NCBI GenBank assembly: GCA_905331475.1
Contig: CAJNYU010002217.1
Location: 1 to 64,000 of the forward strand
Reading direction: 5' to 3'
DNA from: Rotaria socialis
Taxonomy: Eukaryota > Rotifera > Eurotatoria > Philodinida > Philodinidae
Length of the DNA stretch: 64,000 nt
Both the position numbers and the translations under genes were made by a program. Positions 1 to 11,045 of the stretch are shown here, piece after piece; within the stretch, counting starts at the first letter, position 1; every line of letters starts with the position of its first letter. The notes beneath the pieces were generated by a model. That model saw only the letters and a program-made list of their open reading frames with translations. It was not told the origin of the DNA and made no database searches.

Positions 1-1
1 T

Positions 2-536
2 AAATGTTTACGATCGTTATTAATTACAATTATTTGTCATTGTAACCCTGCAAAACCTTTGCAATTTTTCGAAGATTTCAAAAACAATATGACTGAAGAT
101 TTTATTCAACAAGGAAATAGTGAAGAAAAATCTCTAAAATTATGCATTAATGACATAAAAAATGGAAATTCACCAAAATGGTTTCGATTTTAATCAATTC
201 TTACCATTTCCTAATTTCGAAGATATTTCAGATCGCGAAAATAATTTAGTTAACTGTATTGTTGATGACAATAATTTATTATGGAATGATCTTAATAGTG
301 ATCAACTTTTAGCTGCCGATACTATTTTAAAATCATTAGCTGATTTGAACTCGCAGAAATGTTTTTATTTAGATGGTCCCGATGGAAGCGGGAAAAGCTT
401 TTTGTATCGTGCACTAATTCAAAAAGTTAATCTCATCGGTAAAAAGCGTTAATCGTAGCACGGACAGGCATGGCTGCTACTTTGTTGCCAGGTGGAGTTA
501 CATGCCATTCAGCCTTTAGTTTACCCCAGGTGAATG
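2..536 (+). pseudogene. Relic of Helitron-type (PIF1-like) helicase
   Basis: Conceptual translation from base 2 gives a stretch typical of the region before the helicase core of animal Helitron proteins (CNPAKPLQFFEDFK, then MTEDFIQQGNSEEK). It then shifts frame near base 160-180 into another reading frame that carries a Walker A motif at 374-406 (YLDGPDGSGKSFLYRAL) of PIF1/RecD-type SF1B helicases. A further shift near 450 leads to the segment AATLLPGGVTCHSAFSLP, which follows the Walker A strand in this family. Reading stops at about 536, where a foldback element begins. The usual Walker A spelling in these proteins is GPGGxGKT. Here it is GPDGSGKS, which fits decay. Two frameshifts, the interruption and the missing Walker B/C-terminal motifs make it a dead copy. 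The Rep nuclease part would lie upstream of the window. Confidence 0.8.
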
Positions 537-545
537 AATCCGATA

Positions 546-735
546 GGATTCCCGGGCACGAACCTATTATCGGTTCCAACGGAAGAAATCGTTTTCTTAT
601 TCACGATCAAATAAGCATTTTGAGCCATCAGAGCGCAAGAGTGATTCGCTAGAGTTGGATTCCGTTAAAATCCGACATCGGATCCGATTGAATCCAATAC
701 CAAGGATCCGACTGTAGGTCCGTGTCCAGGAATCC
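546..735. mobile_element. 190-bp foldback MITE-like element in the helicase relic
   Basis: The left end reads GGATTCCCGGGCACGAACCT and the reverse complement of the right end reads GGATTCCTGGACACGGACCT. The first 21 positions match at 18. Similarity continues inwards for about 15 bp with TCGGxTCC. The interior is rich in GGATCC-like repeats and is more GC-rich than its surroundings. The element interrupts the helicase relic right after the codons for LPQVNESD. I could not identify a convincing target-site duplication, so the family is unknown. Confidence 0.6.
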
Positions 736-913
736 CATAAGATTTCTTCGGTTTTATTGAAACACATGTAGTATTTCGGTATATTCACTGTCTGACCCTT
801 GTCGGAATGATTCTCCTGGGTACAAACAAGAATGAATAAAGACATAGAAATATCAAGAGATATGGTATAAATTGAAATTCTTGATATTAAAAACTGAAGT
901 TTATTTGTTTTAG

Positions 914-1105
914 ATTAATCAGTACAAAGTATGGAAAAGAAAATTCGAAGAAAAAATAGCTCGAATAAATGATGATAATAAGCAGATGAAGGATATGTAT
1001 CAAGGACATATTAAAGCTTACTCCCCAGATCGAGGTTTACGGAGTCCATATACGGTCGTAAACGACCGTGCTTGTTCAACCTGGGTCGTAATTAATAAAA
1101 ATTGA
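914..1105 (+). other. Open exon-like segment, 63 codons, unrecognised
   Basis: A TTTGTTTTAG acceptor-like tract at 904-913 is followed by 63 sense codons that end in TGA at 1103-1105. The translation starts INQYKVWKRKFEEK, is rich in Lys/Asp, and ends GLRSPYTVVNDRACSTW plus a short tail. It could be a 3' terminal exon of a gene that was disrupted, or of the mobile element, or chance. No partner exon or start codon was found upstream. A perfect 7-bp-stem hairpin at 1052-1069 lies inside it. Confidence 0.25.
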
Positions 1106-3531
1106 AGAAACAATTCTAGGTAATTGCATGAATAGCATTCATTATTTTTTTTATTTCAATGTAGAAAAACTCATCAACAATCACGAAAGTATCGAATAAT
1201 ATGTTTTTGATGTGTAAATAATGTATATTGTCGTGTACATGTGTAACTGTAGGCACTACCCGTGTATAACCAGGTTACTCACTAAACTCGCTTGTATATG
1301 ACCTTTTTTTAATTGTAAATAGTTTTTTGAGGTAAGACAAGATTTTGTCAACAGCATTTTTATAGGATTACTAGAAATATATAGGATTAGTTTTTTTTAG
1401 TAAAAGCCTTAAATAGCAGATTTAATTATGTTGGGATATTCAAGATAAGGAAATTTTATGCAAAAAAAGAAAATATTTTCTATGCTTCATTCATTAATTA
1501 ACAAAAATACTAATTTTTATCGTTATAAAAATAATATAAAATAGAAATATAAGAAAAAGTATTCAATAGCGCAATGCAGAACTTTATATAAACAATACGT
1601 ATAAGTGTTTATTCTCTTTAAATAGATTAAAACAATTGCCTAAACAATATGTAGAAATACATAAATTACAAATAAGAAAATTGTTTTACTTAAGATTAGT
1701 ATTTGAATCAGTATAGTTTTTGTTTCTTCATTATTTGAGAGGAGTCCAAGAAAAATGAATTTTATATCATTTTACTTTTAGATCCTCAAGTGATCCTTTT
1801 AGTCCTTTTAGTGCATCTTGAACACGTGACAAGCCGTAGACATTTCCATGATTTATAATCCTCCATCAGGGTTGCCAAATCTCCAGATACGAGGAGCTGA
1901 TTTCTGAAGTCTTCTCCTGGTTTCTTGATTTTTTTCTCACATTAGATTTTAGCGACATTATGAATCGAAAACACAGTCAATACAATTGTATACAGTTTTA
2001 TAATTATCTTTTAAATAATCAGGATCTATTGAAACAAATTCGATCGTCAAATAAATATACTCATATTGCAAAAGTTCCACGTACGGCATAACTGATAATT
2101 TATTGTTCGAATATGACACTTTTGTTTTGCTTTGATGCATATCGACTTATAAGAAGCTCTAATTTATTTATTGTTGTATATTTTATGAAAAGTTTTGAAA
2201 TAAATAGCAATATAAAACGTATTTAACGATCTTTACTTTTTCTTACTATAACATTTAATTAAACATTCGACTATTCCGAACTTAGCAGCAAAAAATATTA
2301 AACAATCCTTATGTGCATGCAAAACTTCAGTTCTCTACGAAATAAAACAGCTAAATAGTTTACTAATTTTTCGGAAAGAAATCTCCTGGTTAACTTCTGT
2401 TTTTTTTCTGAAAAACTTTTACTTTACGAAATTTGTATTTGACAACCCTGTCCTCCACTCAAACATCATGAGTACGTAAAAACATAATATTCAATACTTC
2501 TTCCTCCACAATAAAAAGCTATATTCTTATGCTCGAAATGCTGATCTCAAGAAATGCGAAACAGAAAAGGACAACAGGATCGTTCTGCCCTGTGCGCGTC
2601 TCTGGCGGGGACTCCCCGGGGAGTTGACGGTGGAGAGTGGATTAGGGTACATGTTTTGCTATGTGTCTTAGCATAACAGTGTAACTAGAAAATTATTGTT
2701 TCTTGAACCTATGGTACACTTCCAACTGTGTCTAGGCTATCGTTGATAAGGATGGATTGATCCACACCTGACTCGTGAAACTGATATTGCCACTTTGGAT
2801 CAGTCAAAGTGATTTCAGCATATATTGGTGGGAATTTTTCTTTCTACATGACGTATCTCTAATCTCATGTGAGAATCGCAAAAGTTGTTTGCAATAAAAG
2901 AGATTCATAGAATCTGTTGCTCAAAAGAAAATTTATTTTACTCTCAAGATTGATTCAAAGATGGCGAGAAGTTGCACTTTCTTGTCATTTTCTATTCCTC
3001 TTGATTTGCATTTTAATGGCCGGATGGAATTCGCATGCATTTTCAAAAAGGTGTTTGGTGTGTAATTGAATTTTGATGTAGTGATACACCCAATATCAGC
3101 TTACGTACGAATACGAGACAATGGAATAAGTAAGAATTAGAATAGAGAGACCAAACAGTCATGTCTCGTCGTGAGGTCAGAGTGTGTACGCTTATATTAT
3201 CGACACAAGTATGTATTTGTTAATGAATATGACTTTATCATCCTAATCTATTTTTCAAAGTTTATTTGTAACATTCATATTTCACTGTATATAGTTTCAT
3301 GTGTATGCATGCAAATATAACTCGGTACCCCCCAAATAATTACATCAAAAGGAATATAGGTTCTATTCAATAATGCTAAAACAAAATATCAAGATTGAAT
3401 ATGATTTCCAAGAGATCTATTCAGTCTATGAGATACTGATAGAAATCTTTAAAATCATCATGTATTTTATTGACTAACATTTGCTTACAATTTATTTTAT
3501 CATCTATAAAAACAAATCAATCGAAATAAAT
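1106..3531. other. Intergenic, no gene recognised
   Basis: AT-rich sequence with no coding stretch I can support on either strand. The only marked feature is a short GC-rich island around 2570-2640 containing the perfect 14-bp palindrome ACTCCCCGGGGAGT at 2611-2624. The last 130 bases form the downstream flank of the sterol methyltransferase gene. Confidence 0.5.
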
Positions 3532-4625
3532 TTATAAAGAATTTCTTGCAAGAAAAAAGAAATAAGGTGTAAATATACCACTTTCACCGCCACGTATAAC
3601 TCCATCTCTTGCTGTTTCAAGTATATTGAGAGTTGCTAGACTACCTTGAGCAGCTATCCGAGTTTTTTCCAATAGCCAAACTGTATTATGTGTTAACAAA
3701 CGTCCAAAAAAAGTCGTACGAAAATTCTCTAATGATAAAAGAGAATCTCCACCTTTTAATGGTTGATACCATGGAATATCTCCTTCTGGAATGATTCGAC
3801 TTTCTTCAATTGTAAATCCAACAGATTTTAAATCAGAAAGTAATTGATGTGTAGATTTCAAATCAGGCAATGCATCACCTTCTTCTATTAATCGTTTTGT
3901 TTCGACGTGAACAGAATTTTGACTGTCGTACTTATCAGTTAAACACCAATCATAACCAACCAAAGAACCACCTGGTTTAAGTACACGAATAACTTCGGCA
4001 AAGCATTTTGCCTAAACATAAATGAATAATTAAGTAAATGTTATCAAACTATATGACTTTACCTTATCGGGTGCATGACAGACAGCTTCAATAGTGTAAA
4101 CATGATCGAAACTATTATCTTCAAATGGTAATTTCATAAAATCACCTTGAATAAACTGACAATCAGCTGGTACACCTATAGATAATAAAAGTTAACTCCT
4201 TAAAATAAATTAATATTGATCTCACCGATTTTCTTCGCTCGTTGAATTTGATAATCACTAATTGTAATACCTATAACATGTGCTCCAGTTAGATGAGCAA
4301 TACGTCTCAATGGTCCACCCACACCACAACCAAGATCGAGTACTTTATCATCTGCTTTTAAATTCATTTTTAATGCTAAATACGATTCATGTCGTTGAAT
4401 CGATTCAGCTAATGTTTCGCCACGAAATCGATTTGCAAAATGAAAACTTTGTCCCCAACCATATTCATAAAAATCTGTTACTAAACTGTAGTAACTTGAA
4501 ACTAAATTTTTGTATTCATCTTTCCGTTGATCAGCACCTTTTGAATCGCCAAATAATGAATTGTAAAATGAAACTTCTTTTTTCACATTATCATTTGAAC
4601 GTCGGATCAATGTATTTTGGGTCAT
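3532..4625 (-). CDS. Sterol C24-methyltransferase (SMT/ERG6 type)
   Basis: The predicted enzyme transfers a methyl group from S-adenosylmethionine to C24 of the sterol side chain, a step of phytosterol/ergosterol synthesis. There are three exons (4226-4625, 4063-4175, 3532-4011) with GT-AG introns of 50 and 51 bp, giving 330 residues. Visible family marks are the sterol-binding region YEYGWG (residues 53-58), the SAM loop LDLGCGVGG (96-104), IEAVCHAP (162-169) close to the IEATCHAP of known SMTs, [11 protein letters not shown] after the PGG turn, and a C-terminal sterol-MT tail ending [11 protein letters not shown]. Yeast and plant SMTs are about 340-380 residues, so it is essentially full length and shows no break. 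Most animals lack SMT. Possible sources are retention, as proposed for sponges and some annelids, or horizontal gain. The gene is divergent from the WSC gene across a 1.17-kb gap. Confidence 0.93.
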
Positions 4626-5792
4626 TATTGTGTTGCAATAATTAAAAAGTGTAACTAAATTATCTTATGAAGTGTATATATATATATATATATATAATCT
4701 TCTAGTGATATTAATAAATGGCGTGGTCGTCTCCAGTTAAATGGCGTGATCTCTTTATTTTCAGAGATACAAGTATAAAATTGCATAGATGTCGCTCGAA
4801 CAGAGTGCCAGTGAATCATTAAATGTATGAAATTCATCATCATAAATAGGAGACGGGAGAATGCCTAGCAACAGGTTGAGCATAAAATGGTAAACCGAAC
4901 AATATAAATGAATCACAAGTGTACACCTGATAGCGTTTTATCCTTTTAAAATCTACTCTGAACTATTCATTCATGTTCATGTGTACAAAACAATTTGTTA
5001 TTTTTTCTCTGATAAGAACACAACGTTGCAATTGATACTATAGCTTTTCATGCTGTGAGAGAAGAACTACAATGATAATAGTGAATATAATTAGGCAAAT
5101 CACTATCAGGTTTCTTCTTGATAGAAGTTGTTATTTTTAACTGAAATTGAGAAAAATGATAATCTGATTAAAACATATTACGTAAAGAAGCACTGATACA
5201 TACTCTGTATTCTGCAGACACGTATATATTAGAGTAAAGCTTATAGATGGTTTCATCTCATTTTGTAATCACATCCGATTCTATTGTATTTTATTTTATT
5301 CTTACATCGGCATACACAACTGATCAGATTTCACAATCTAAATCTCATTGATTTCTTTTTTCTTCGGTCTTTATTCAAATAGTGATATGTGTGAGTTGAC
5401 AAATAATCTCTTCTGTTTTTCTCTGAACATGAATCAACTGTTTATACAAGTGCGTAAAATTTTCTTTTCAGTTTTTTATTTATTTATATCAAGACAGAGA
5501 GAATGATAGAAAACGAAAACTCCAAACAGCCGATGCCTATCAACACACACATCAAGGTCATTCATTGTGACAAAACAAGCAATCGAAGATTAGATTTTTA
5601 ACAATTGTCAATCTAAATTTAAACATGATTCTTGTTTTATTTTTTTCATTTCTCCGTTTTCTGTTCTTTTAGCTATGCATTATTAATGACAAAAGGAAAA
5701 AGAAATTCACAGGAGGACGAAAAATCTCTGTGTTTCATTTTTAGATTGATGAAATCTTATGAAAAATCGTTTTTTATCTACTGGTATGAGCG
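4626..5792. other. Divergent intergenic region between SMT and WSC genes
   Basis: This 1.17-kb gap separates two divergent genes and should hold both promoters. It contains a (TA)n run at about 4675-4697, close upstream of the SMT start. I see no coding exon. The short open stretches on the minus strand here have no splice or family support. Confidence 0.5.
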
Positions 5793-8700
5793 ATGAAAAT
5801 AATATTTTTACTCTATTATTCAATCGTTCAAACAACGATTACTTATAGTAAAAATCCATATTTGGGCTGTTTTATTGATCAAATCGGTGATCGTGATCTG
5901 AATATATTCATTAGTGACTATGAACAATTAACTCCGCAACAATGTATTGCTGCGTGTCGAGAACAAAATATTCTCTATGCTGGGATACAGTATGGTAATG
6001 AATGTCGATGTGGTCAACACTATGGAAAATATGGTCAAGTATCCGATGATGAATGTATTTACAATTGTTCGACATCAGAAAAATGTGGTGGTGATAATCG
6101 AAATAGTATTTACAATGTATTTAAATCAATTGATACATCCAAAACAGGTTTCTATTTTTTTTTATTATAAAACAAAACTAAAAGGATAAAAACAAATATT
6201 TTTTAATTAAGATTCAAGTTGTCAAAATCATTTAATTGGTTATAAAGGATGTTTTGATAGTATAGCATTGAAGAAAGGCGTGGGTGTTGTACATTCACTG
6301 AAAGAATGTATTCAACGTTGTGCTATAAAATATGATTATGCAGGGATTATGAATGGGTAAAGAAAATTCTACTATTATTGTCGTCATTTGTTTTTCTTTT
6401 CGGAAAGTTATTTATGTTATTGTGGCAATCATTTAACTCGACTACCATCAAAATCAAATTTATGCAATATTCCATGTCATAAAAGTCCAACTGATTGTTG
6501 TGGTGGTCTCTATGTACTTAGCGTTTATAATATAGAAAGTTATCGTTAGTAACTTAGAAATAAATAAAGTACAAAATTGTTTAATAATTATTTCTTTTTA
6601 GAATCATCATCAATAAACGATCTATCTGAGAAATTAATTCGAGGTGAGATACGATTTTTAAATAGATTTAGTATCTACTTAGAATAGTATAGGATAGTTC
6701 ATAGTTTTAATAAACTTTCTTTTTACTTATTATTATCTTTAGTAAAAAGGGCTGACGGTAAGTTGATTGTAATTACTTCTTAATGGTGTGTATTTATAAT
6801 AATGCGCATTCGTTTGTATAAGTGTGCGTTCGTTTAAAATAGTAAATGACAACTCATAATTGATATAATTTTATTTGTCCACTATAAATGTTGTGATGCT
6901 AATATCTTTACAATGCTCTATCTAACAATCATGATGACTAGTTATATGAATTCATCATTTTTACAGAACGTTTCCTCTTTGATTTTAGCGAATAGTGAAA
7001 CTACCTACTCATCTGCACAAACTACTGAGGCAAATTCAATGTCTAGTGAATCAGTGACAGCATCATCTTTAGTGAACTCTCCAACAACAAACAATCCAAG
7101 TACAACGAATAGTAGAAATGATCTATCGTCAATGATGTCCAGTGTGACATCAACTAATAGTTTAAGATTGGCAGGTACTTCGGCATCTGTAGTACTCAGC
7201 ACAATTGTTAGTAGCACTGATACTGCTTCATTGTCGCTCACCTTGACAACACAACCAATCAGTGGTTCAACAATATCAACTGCTACTGGATCATCAACGT
7301 ATTCTAGTCAAAGCACGATGATGACTGCAACACAACAAAATAGTCCGAACACTTCACTTTCATTCACTAATTCACTCACGAGTAGTTCTACGAATGTAGG
7401 AATACAAACGACGGTTAATTCTTCATTGTCTCCAGGTAACATAATTAAAAATGGCTATAATTTTCAACTAAAATCTAGAATATTCAATATTAATAATTTC
7501 GTTTTTTTCAATGATGTTTTTTTTCCGTTCAATATTATTTAGACGTAGCTACTCAAATAACAAGTTCTACAACATCGACTACAACGACTGTTTCAACTGC
7601 AGCAACCACAACCGTGTCTGCATTATATACTATTTCTACAAGTTTATTGATATTATTCTTTATTAGAAAGATCAACCAAATTGTTCCTTTTTAGTTATTA
7701 TCGTTCCACTTTCACAAAACTTCACACCAACTGATAACAACACACGAGAATCAGTTCGTCAAGGATTAGTTCGAGTGATAAATCTTGCTTTCACTTGTAT
7801 AGCTAATCCATCCCATACTAATTGCACACAAACTAGCCAACGCCGTAAACGGGATGTATGTTCAAGTGGTTATAATGTTAATTTACTTTCTAGAATCACT
7901 GATGTAAATAGAATTTGATCAAAACGATGATTTTTCTCTCATTTTTAATACTAATCTAGGTTTCTACTAGTAGCGCATCAAGAAACTATCAAGTAGATTA
8001 TTCTGTCGTTAGTTTATGCAGTGGCGGAGGATTAGTTTCACCAATTCAAGTGAAAACAGCTATGGATGTATTGTCATCTGCACAAATCATTACCACACTC
8101 GGTTATAATTATGAGGGAGAATTGATAAGAAGCACAGCTATTGGTAATACACAAACTGCAGTAGCTGATCCTAAATTGTGGATTATTGGAGCTGTTCTTG
8201 GACCAGTTGGTTTTGTACTTCTATTGATTTTCGTATTTTGTTATCTTCACTATAAATGTCGACCTCGGCCGGCCAATCGACAGTTAAATAAAGTATATAC
8301 AATGGTTAGATTTTGAAAATATTAATATTATTAATTGATTTTCTAGAACGTTTCCAAAGCACCACCAGCATCAGTTCGGCCAACAGTAAGTTATTCAAAA
8401 CAAAAATTACTACATTATGATATTCCTGAATAGAATTATAAAACTATGACCAATGAACCGACACAAGAACAATCAACATCTGAAAAGAGTATACATGCGT
8501 TGACTAATATTAATCCATTAGTTGGCACTGCTGCAAGCCCTCGACGGTTAACACCTACTGAATCCGAGAAAAGTTCACATTATACACCTCGTTATCCAGT
8601 TTCAGTTGAAATGCCAATGGATGAAATACGCCGTCAAAATGATGTCGAACGTTGGAGAAATAAACTTCGTTTACAAGACAAATTTCAAGTAAACTAGAGA

Positions 8701-9693
8701 AGACAACAATTTCTGAAGAGAAACCTTCTCTCCTTTGTTTAGCCATCGTCTTCTATCAAACTGCCTGATTCATCTGTACCAAGTAAGTAATTTATCTATT
8801 TACTAATTAAGAAAACAGAAGGATCTGAAGAATGTGCGTCACTGCCTTCTACTTTACACGTAGCTATAAAAGAAACGAATCGTTCCGGTTCATCACAATA
8901 TGATAATCAAGCTTTTCAAAATGATATTCCAATAATTAATATTCAACCAGCTGAAGAAATAATTTCAAACAATTCACCTCGTCGTTTATCATCAGAAGTT
9001 GATATCGAAGTTGGACGTACAAAACTGCATCGTCTACTGGATGAAGTTCTCGATAAAGCTGACAGTGAAGAAAGTTACAATCCTGATTCTGAAGGTGAAC
9101 GCCAAAAACGTCGCCGCCAACGACGTCGTATTCACTCCATATCCGATGATCGTAAACCTTTACCTATCGACAATAAACATCAGCAAATACCTCATGTACC
9201 TATTATTCCTCAAGTATCTGAACGTCCTGATCGATCGATTATTCGTCTTCATTACAATCCATATGAAGCAGGTGATCGTGCTCATGATCTAGCAAATTTA
9301 CCGCCGGTCGAATTCAAACGAAAATATTCCATCGATGAACCACAAAATAATCAACAGACTTCACGTTCAAATCCTCCATTATTTTTTGATGATTTCACGA
9401 TAGCCGATCGTGCAATGACAGCAACCGACGCATATGCGAGTTCGAAACGAGTAGCTAAAAGTCGTGTTGAAACTGATCGTCAAGCCGCCATGCGCCATAG
9501 TGGTGGTCGAATGGATCAACGGCAACATCAACTTAATGACGAACAGGAGGAAGATCCAGTGGGAATGAATGACTATCGAAATGAATTTAGAACAGCAAAG
9601 AAAAGCGTTGTCAATACGAAACATATTATATCATCGATACATGATGAACTACAACATATGACTATACCATCATCGAAAGATTATCACACATAG
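5793..9693 (+). CDS. WSC-domain, mucin-like single-pass membrane protein with KIAA1549-like core
   Basis: Thirteen exons join in frame: 5793-6147, 6212-6356, 6408-6544, 6602-6643, 6743-6757 (15-bp microexon), 6989-7435, 7543-7641, 7695-7855, 7960-8292, 8347-8385, 8434-8688, 8743-8782, 8819-9693 (980 residues). The exon 7/8 join is the least certain. A signal peptide (1-18) is followed by two WSC-type cysteine modules (about 23-110 and 120-215; YLGCFIDQ, YKGCFDS, CRCGQHYG, CYCGNH), which usually bind glycans. Next come a Ser/Thr-rich stalk (232-413), a dibasic RRKR site (463-466), a membrane helix (about 540-563), and a basic, low-complexity cytoplasmic tail. The block from SPIQVKTAMDVLSS to the helix, and the tail motif LHRLLDEV, recall KIAA1549 (DUF3827) proteins. 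That assignment is from memory and tentative. Probable role: a surface receptor or adhesion protein. Confidence 0.8.
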
Positions 9694-9949
9694 ATGAGGT
9701 TTTTATTTGTGAATTAATTACTGAACAATAATTTAGTGCTTTTTTGTGTGCTTAAATTGATCTATTTCTGCTTTTGGGAATGAATTTTTATTTTTGTTGT
9801 TAAATCAAATAAATAGCACATTTGAAATTAGTGTCGTTAGGGTGTCGCTTGAATCATTTATTGATGATATCTGTCGGCTACGAAAGATTTCTTTCTTTTT
9901 TGTTTTCTATCTGTTTTCATTATTTTCAAAACATAAAAGAACAATTTAT

Positions 9950-10951
9950 TTAAGAAAACCAATTCATATCAATATCTGAAACATAAGGTAATGAAGAACG
10001 TGCTCCAATACCTTTTAATTTGCATGTAGCTATATAAGATGCAAAACGAAGTAATTGATCTCTGGACCAGACTTCCTTTGTCAATAGTCCATAGATAATA
10101 CCGCCAATGAATGCATCTCCACTACCTGTTGTATCAATAATATCTTTCGATTCAATAGGCCATGCACTACATTTCCATACAACAAAATCTTCTTCATTCA
10201 TACGCATAATTTCCTGTATAACGATACTTTCATGATCTGCATTTTTTTTAACTTCATCAAACGATGTTTTATTGAATTTCTCAACAAGAATACTTCCGTT
10301 TTCACCACAAGTTATGATAACAAATCGACATGTTGCAAGAAAACGCACAGCTGTGTGTATCAATGTAGAATCCTTACAGACGTTTCGTGAATAATTTTCT
10401 GTTGTTATTATATAATCCATCAAAGGTATTAATTCGCTTATGAAAGGTCGTTCACGTTCAATATCAAGTGAACATAGGATGGATTTCTCTTTCGCTAATG
10501 TGGCTAATCGAACAGCAGCTTCAGTTGATCGACTGTCAAAATGAATAAAATTAATTTCGTTTAACCACTGAGGATTAATATCGTCGATAAGCACCTGTTC
10601 ATTGTTTGCACTGTATAGGCATGTTCGAGTTTTTGATTCTATATCAACAATAATATATGTCAACTGACTTGTCACTGTTGATCGGATAAGAATCAATGAT
10701 GTATCAATATTTTTTTCTTCCTGAAAACCTTGAAGAATTTTTTCGCCATTTAAATCATTCCCAATTTTTGTTACAAGCTTTAGTTTGATACCTAAACGAC
10801 TGAGGCATGTTGCTGTATTACCAGCATTGCCCCCACCACATATTGTTAATGAATTTGTACGTAGTTTTTCATCTGGTTGAGGAAAATGATTGACTTGCGC
10901 GATATAATCAAGACAAGAAGCGCCAAACACAATTATTGCACTCATTTTCAA
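9950..10951 (-). CDS. PfkB-family carbohydrate kinase, plant-type
   Basis: A single-exon gene of 333 residues in the ribokinase/PfkB fold, which phosphorylates a sugar or nucleoside hydroxyl with ATP. PfkB signature 1 is visible as CGGGNAGNT (38-46). Signature 2 is DTTGSGDAF (273-281), with the catalytic Asp in TGSGD. The order of segments (GGGNAGN, TYIIVD, SKTRTC, FVIITCGENG, DTTGSGDAFIGG) resembles a plant/algal PfkB-like carbohydrate kinase group more than animal ketohexokinase or ribokinase, judged from memory. The substrate cannot be read from sequence. The start MKMSA sits 94 bp from the divergent membrane-protein gene, and an ATG two codons in is equally possible. The 3' end is 256 bp from the convergent WSC gene. 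Lack of introns in an intron-rich neighbourhood is compatible with foreign origin. Confidence 0.9.
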   Translation of the reverse strand: MKMSAIIVFGASCLDYIAQVNHFPQPDEKLRTNSLTICGGGNAGNTATCLSRLGIKLKLVTKIGNDLNGEKILQGFQEEKNIDTSLILIRSTVTSQLTYIIVDIESKTRTCLYSANNEQVLIDDINPQWLNEINFIHFDSRSTEAAVRLATLAKEKSILCSLDIERERPFISELIPLMDYIITTENYSRNVCKDSTLIHTAVRFLATCRFVIITCGENGSILVEKFNKTSFDEVKKNADHESIVIQEIMRMNEEDFVVWKCSAWPIESKDIIDTTGSGDAFIGGIIYGLLTKEVWSRDQLLRFASYIATCKLKGIGARSSLPYVSDIDMNWFS

Positions 10952-11045
10952 GGTCTAGAATAATAACCGAAAAAAAATAAATAGCGCGTTTGGAATTAGT
11001 TGTATTTATGTTTTTGTGTTAGAGAATGTTGATTAGAACTTATTT
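10952..11045. promoter_or_regulatory. Compact bidirectional promoter region
   Basis: Only 94 bp separate the start codons of the PfkB kinase (-) and the membrane protein (+), so both promoters and 5' UTRs must share this AT-rich stretch or overlap the genes. No TATA box or known motif is clear. Confidence 0.5.

Noticed and set aside
2611-2624. 14-bp GC-rich palindrome as an RNA or integration site
   Set aside because: No flanking repeats, no tRNA-like arms and no promoter boxes; too little to call anything.
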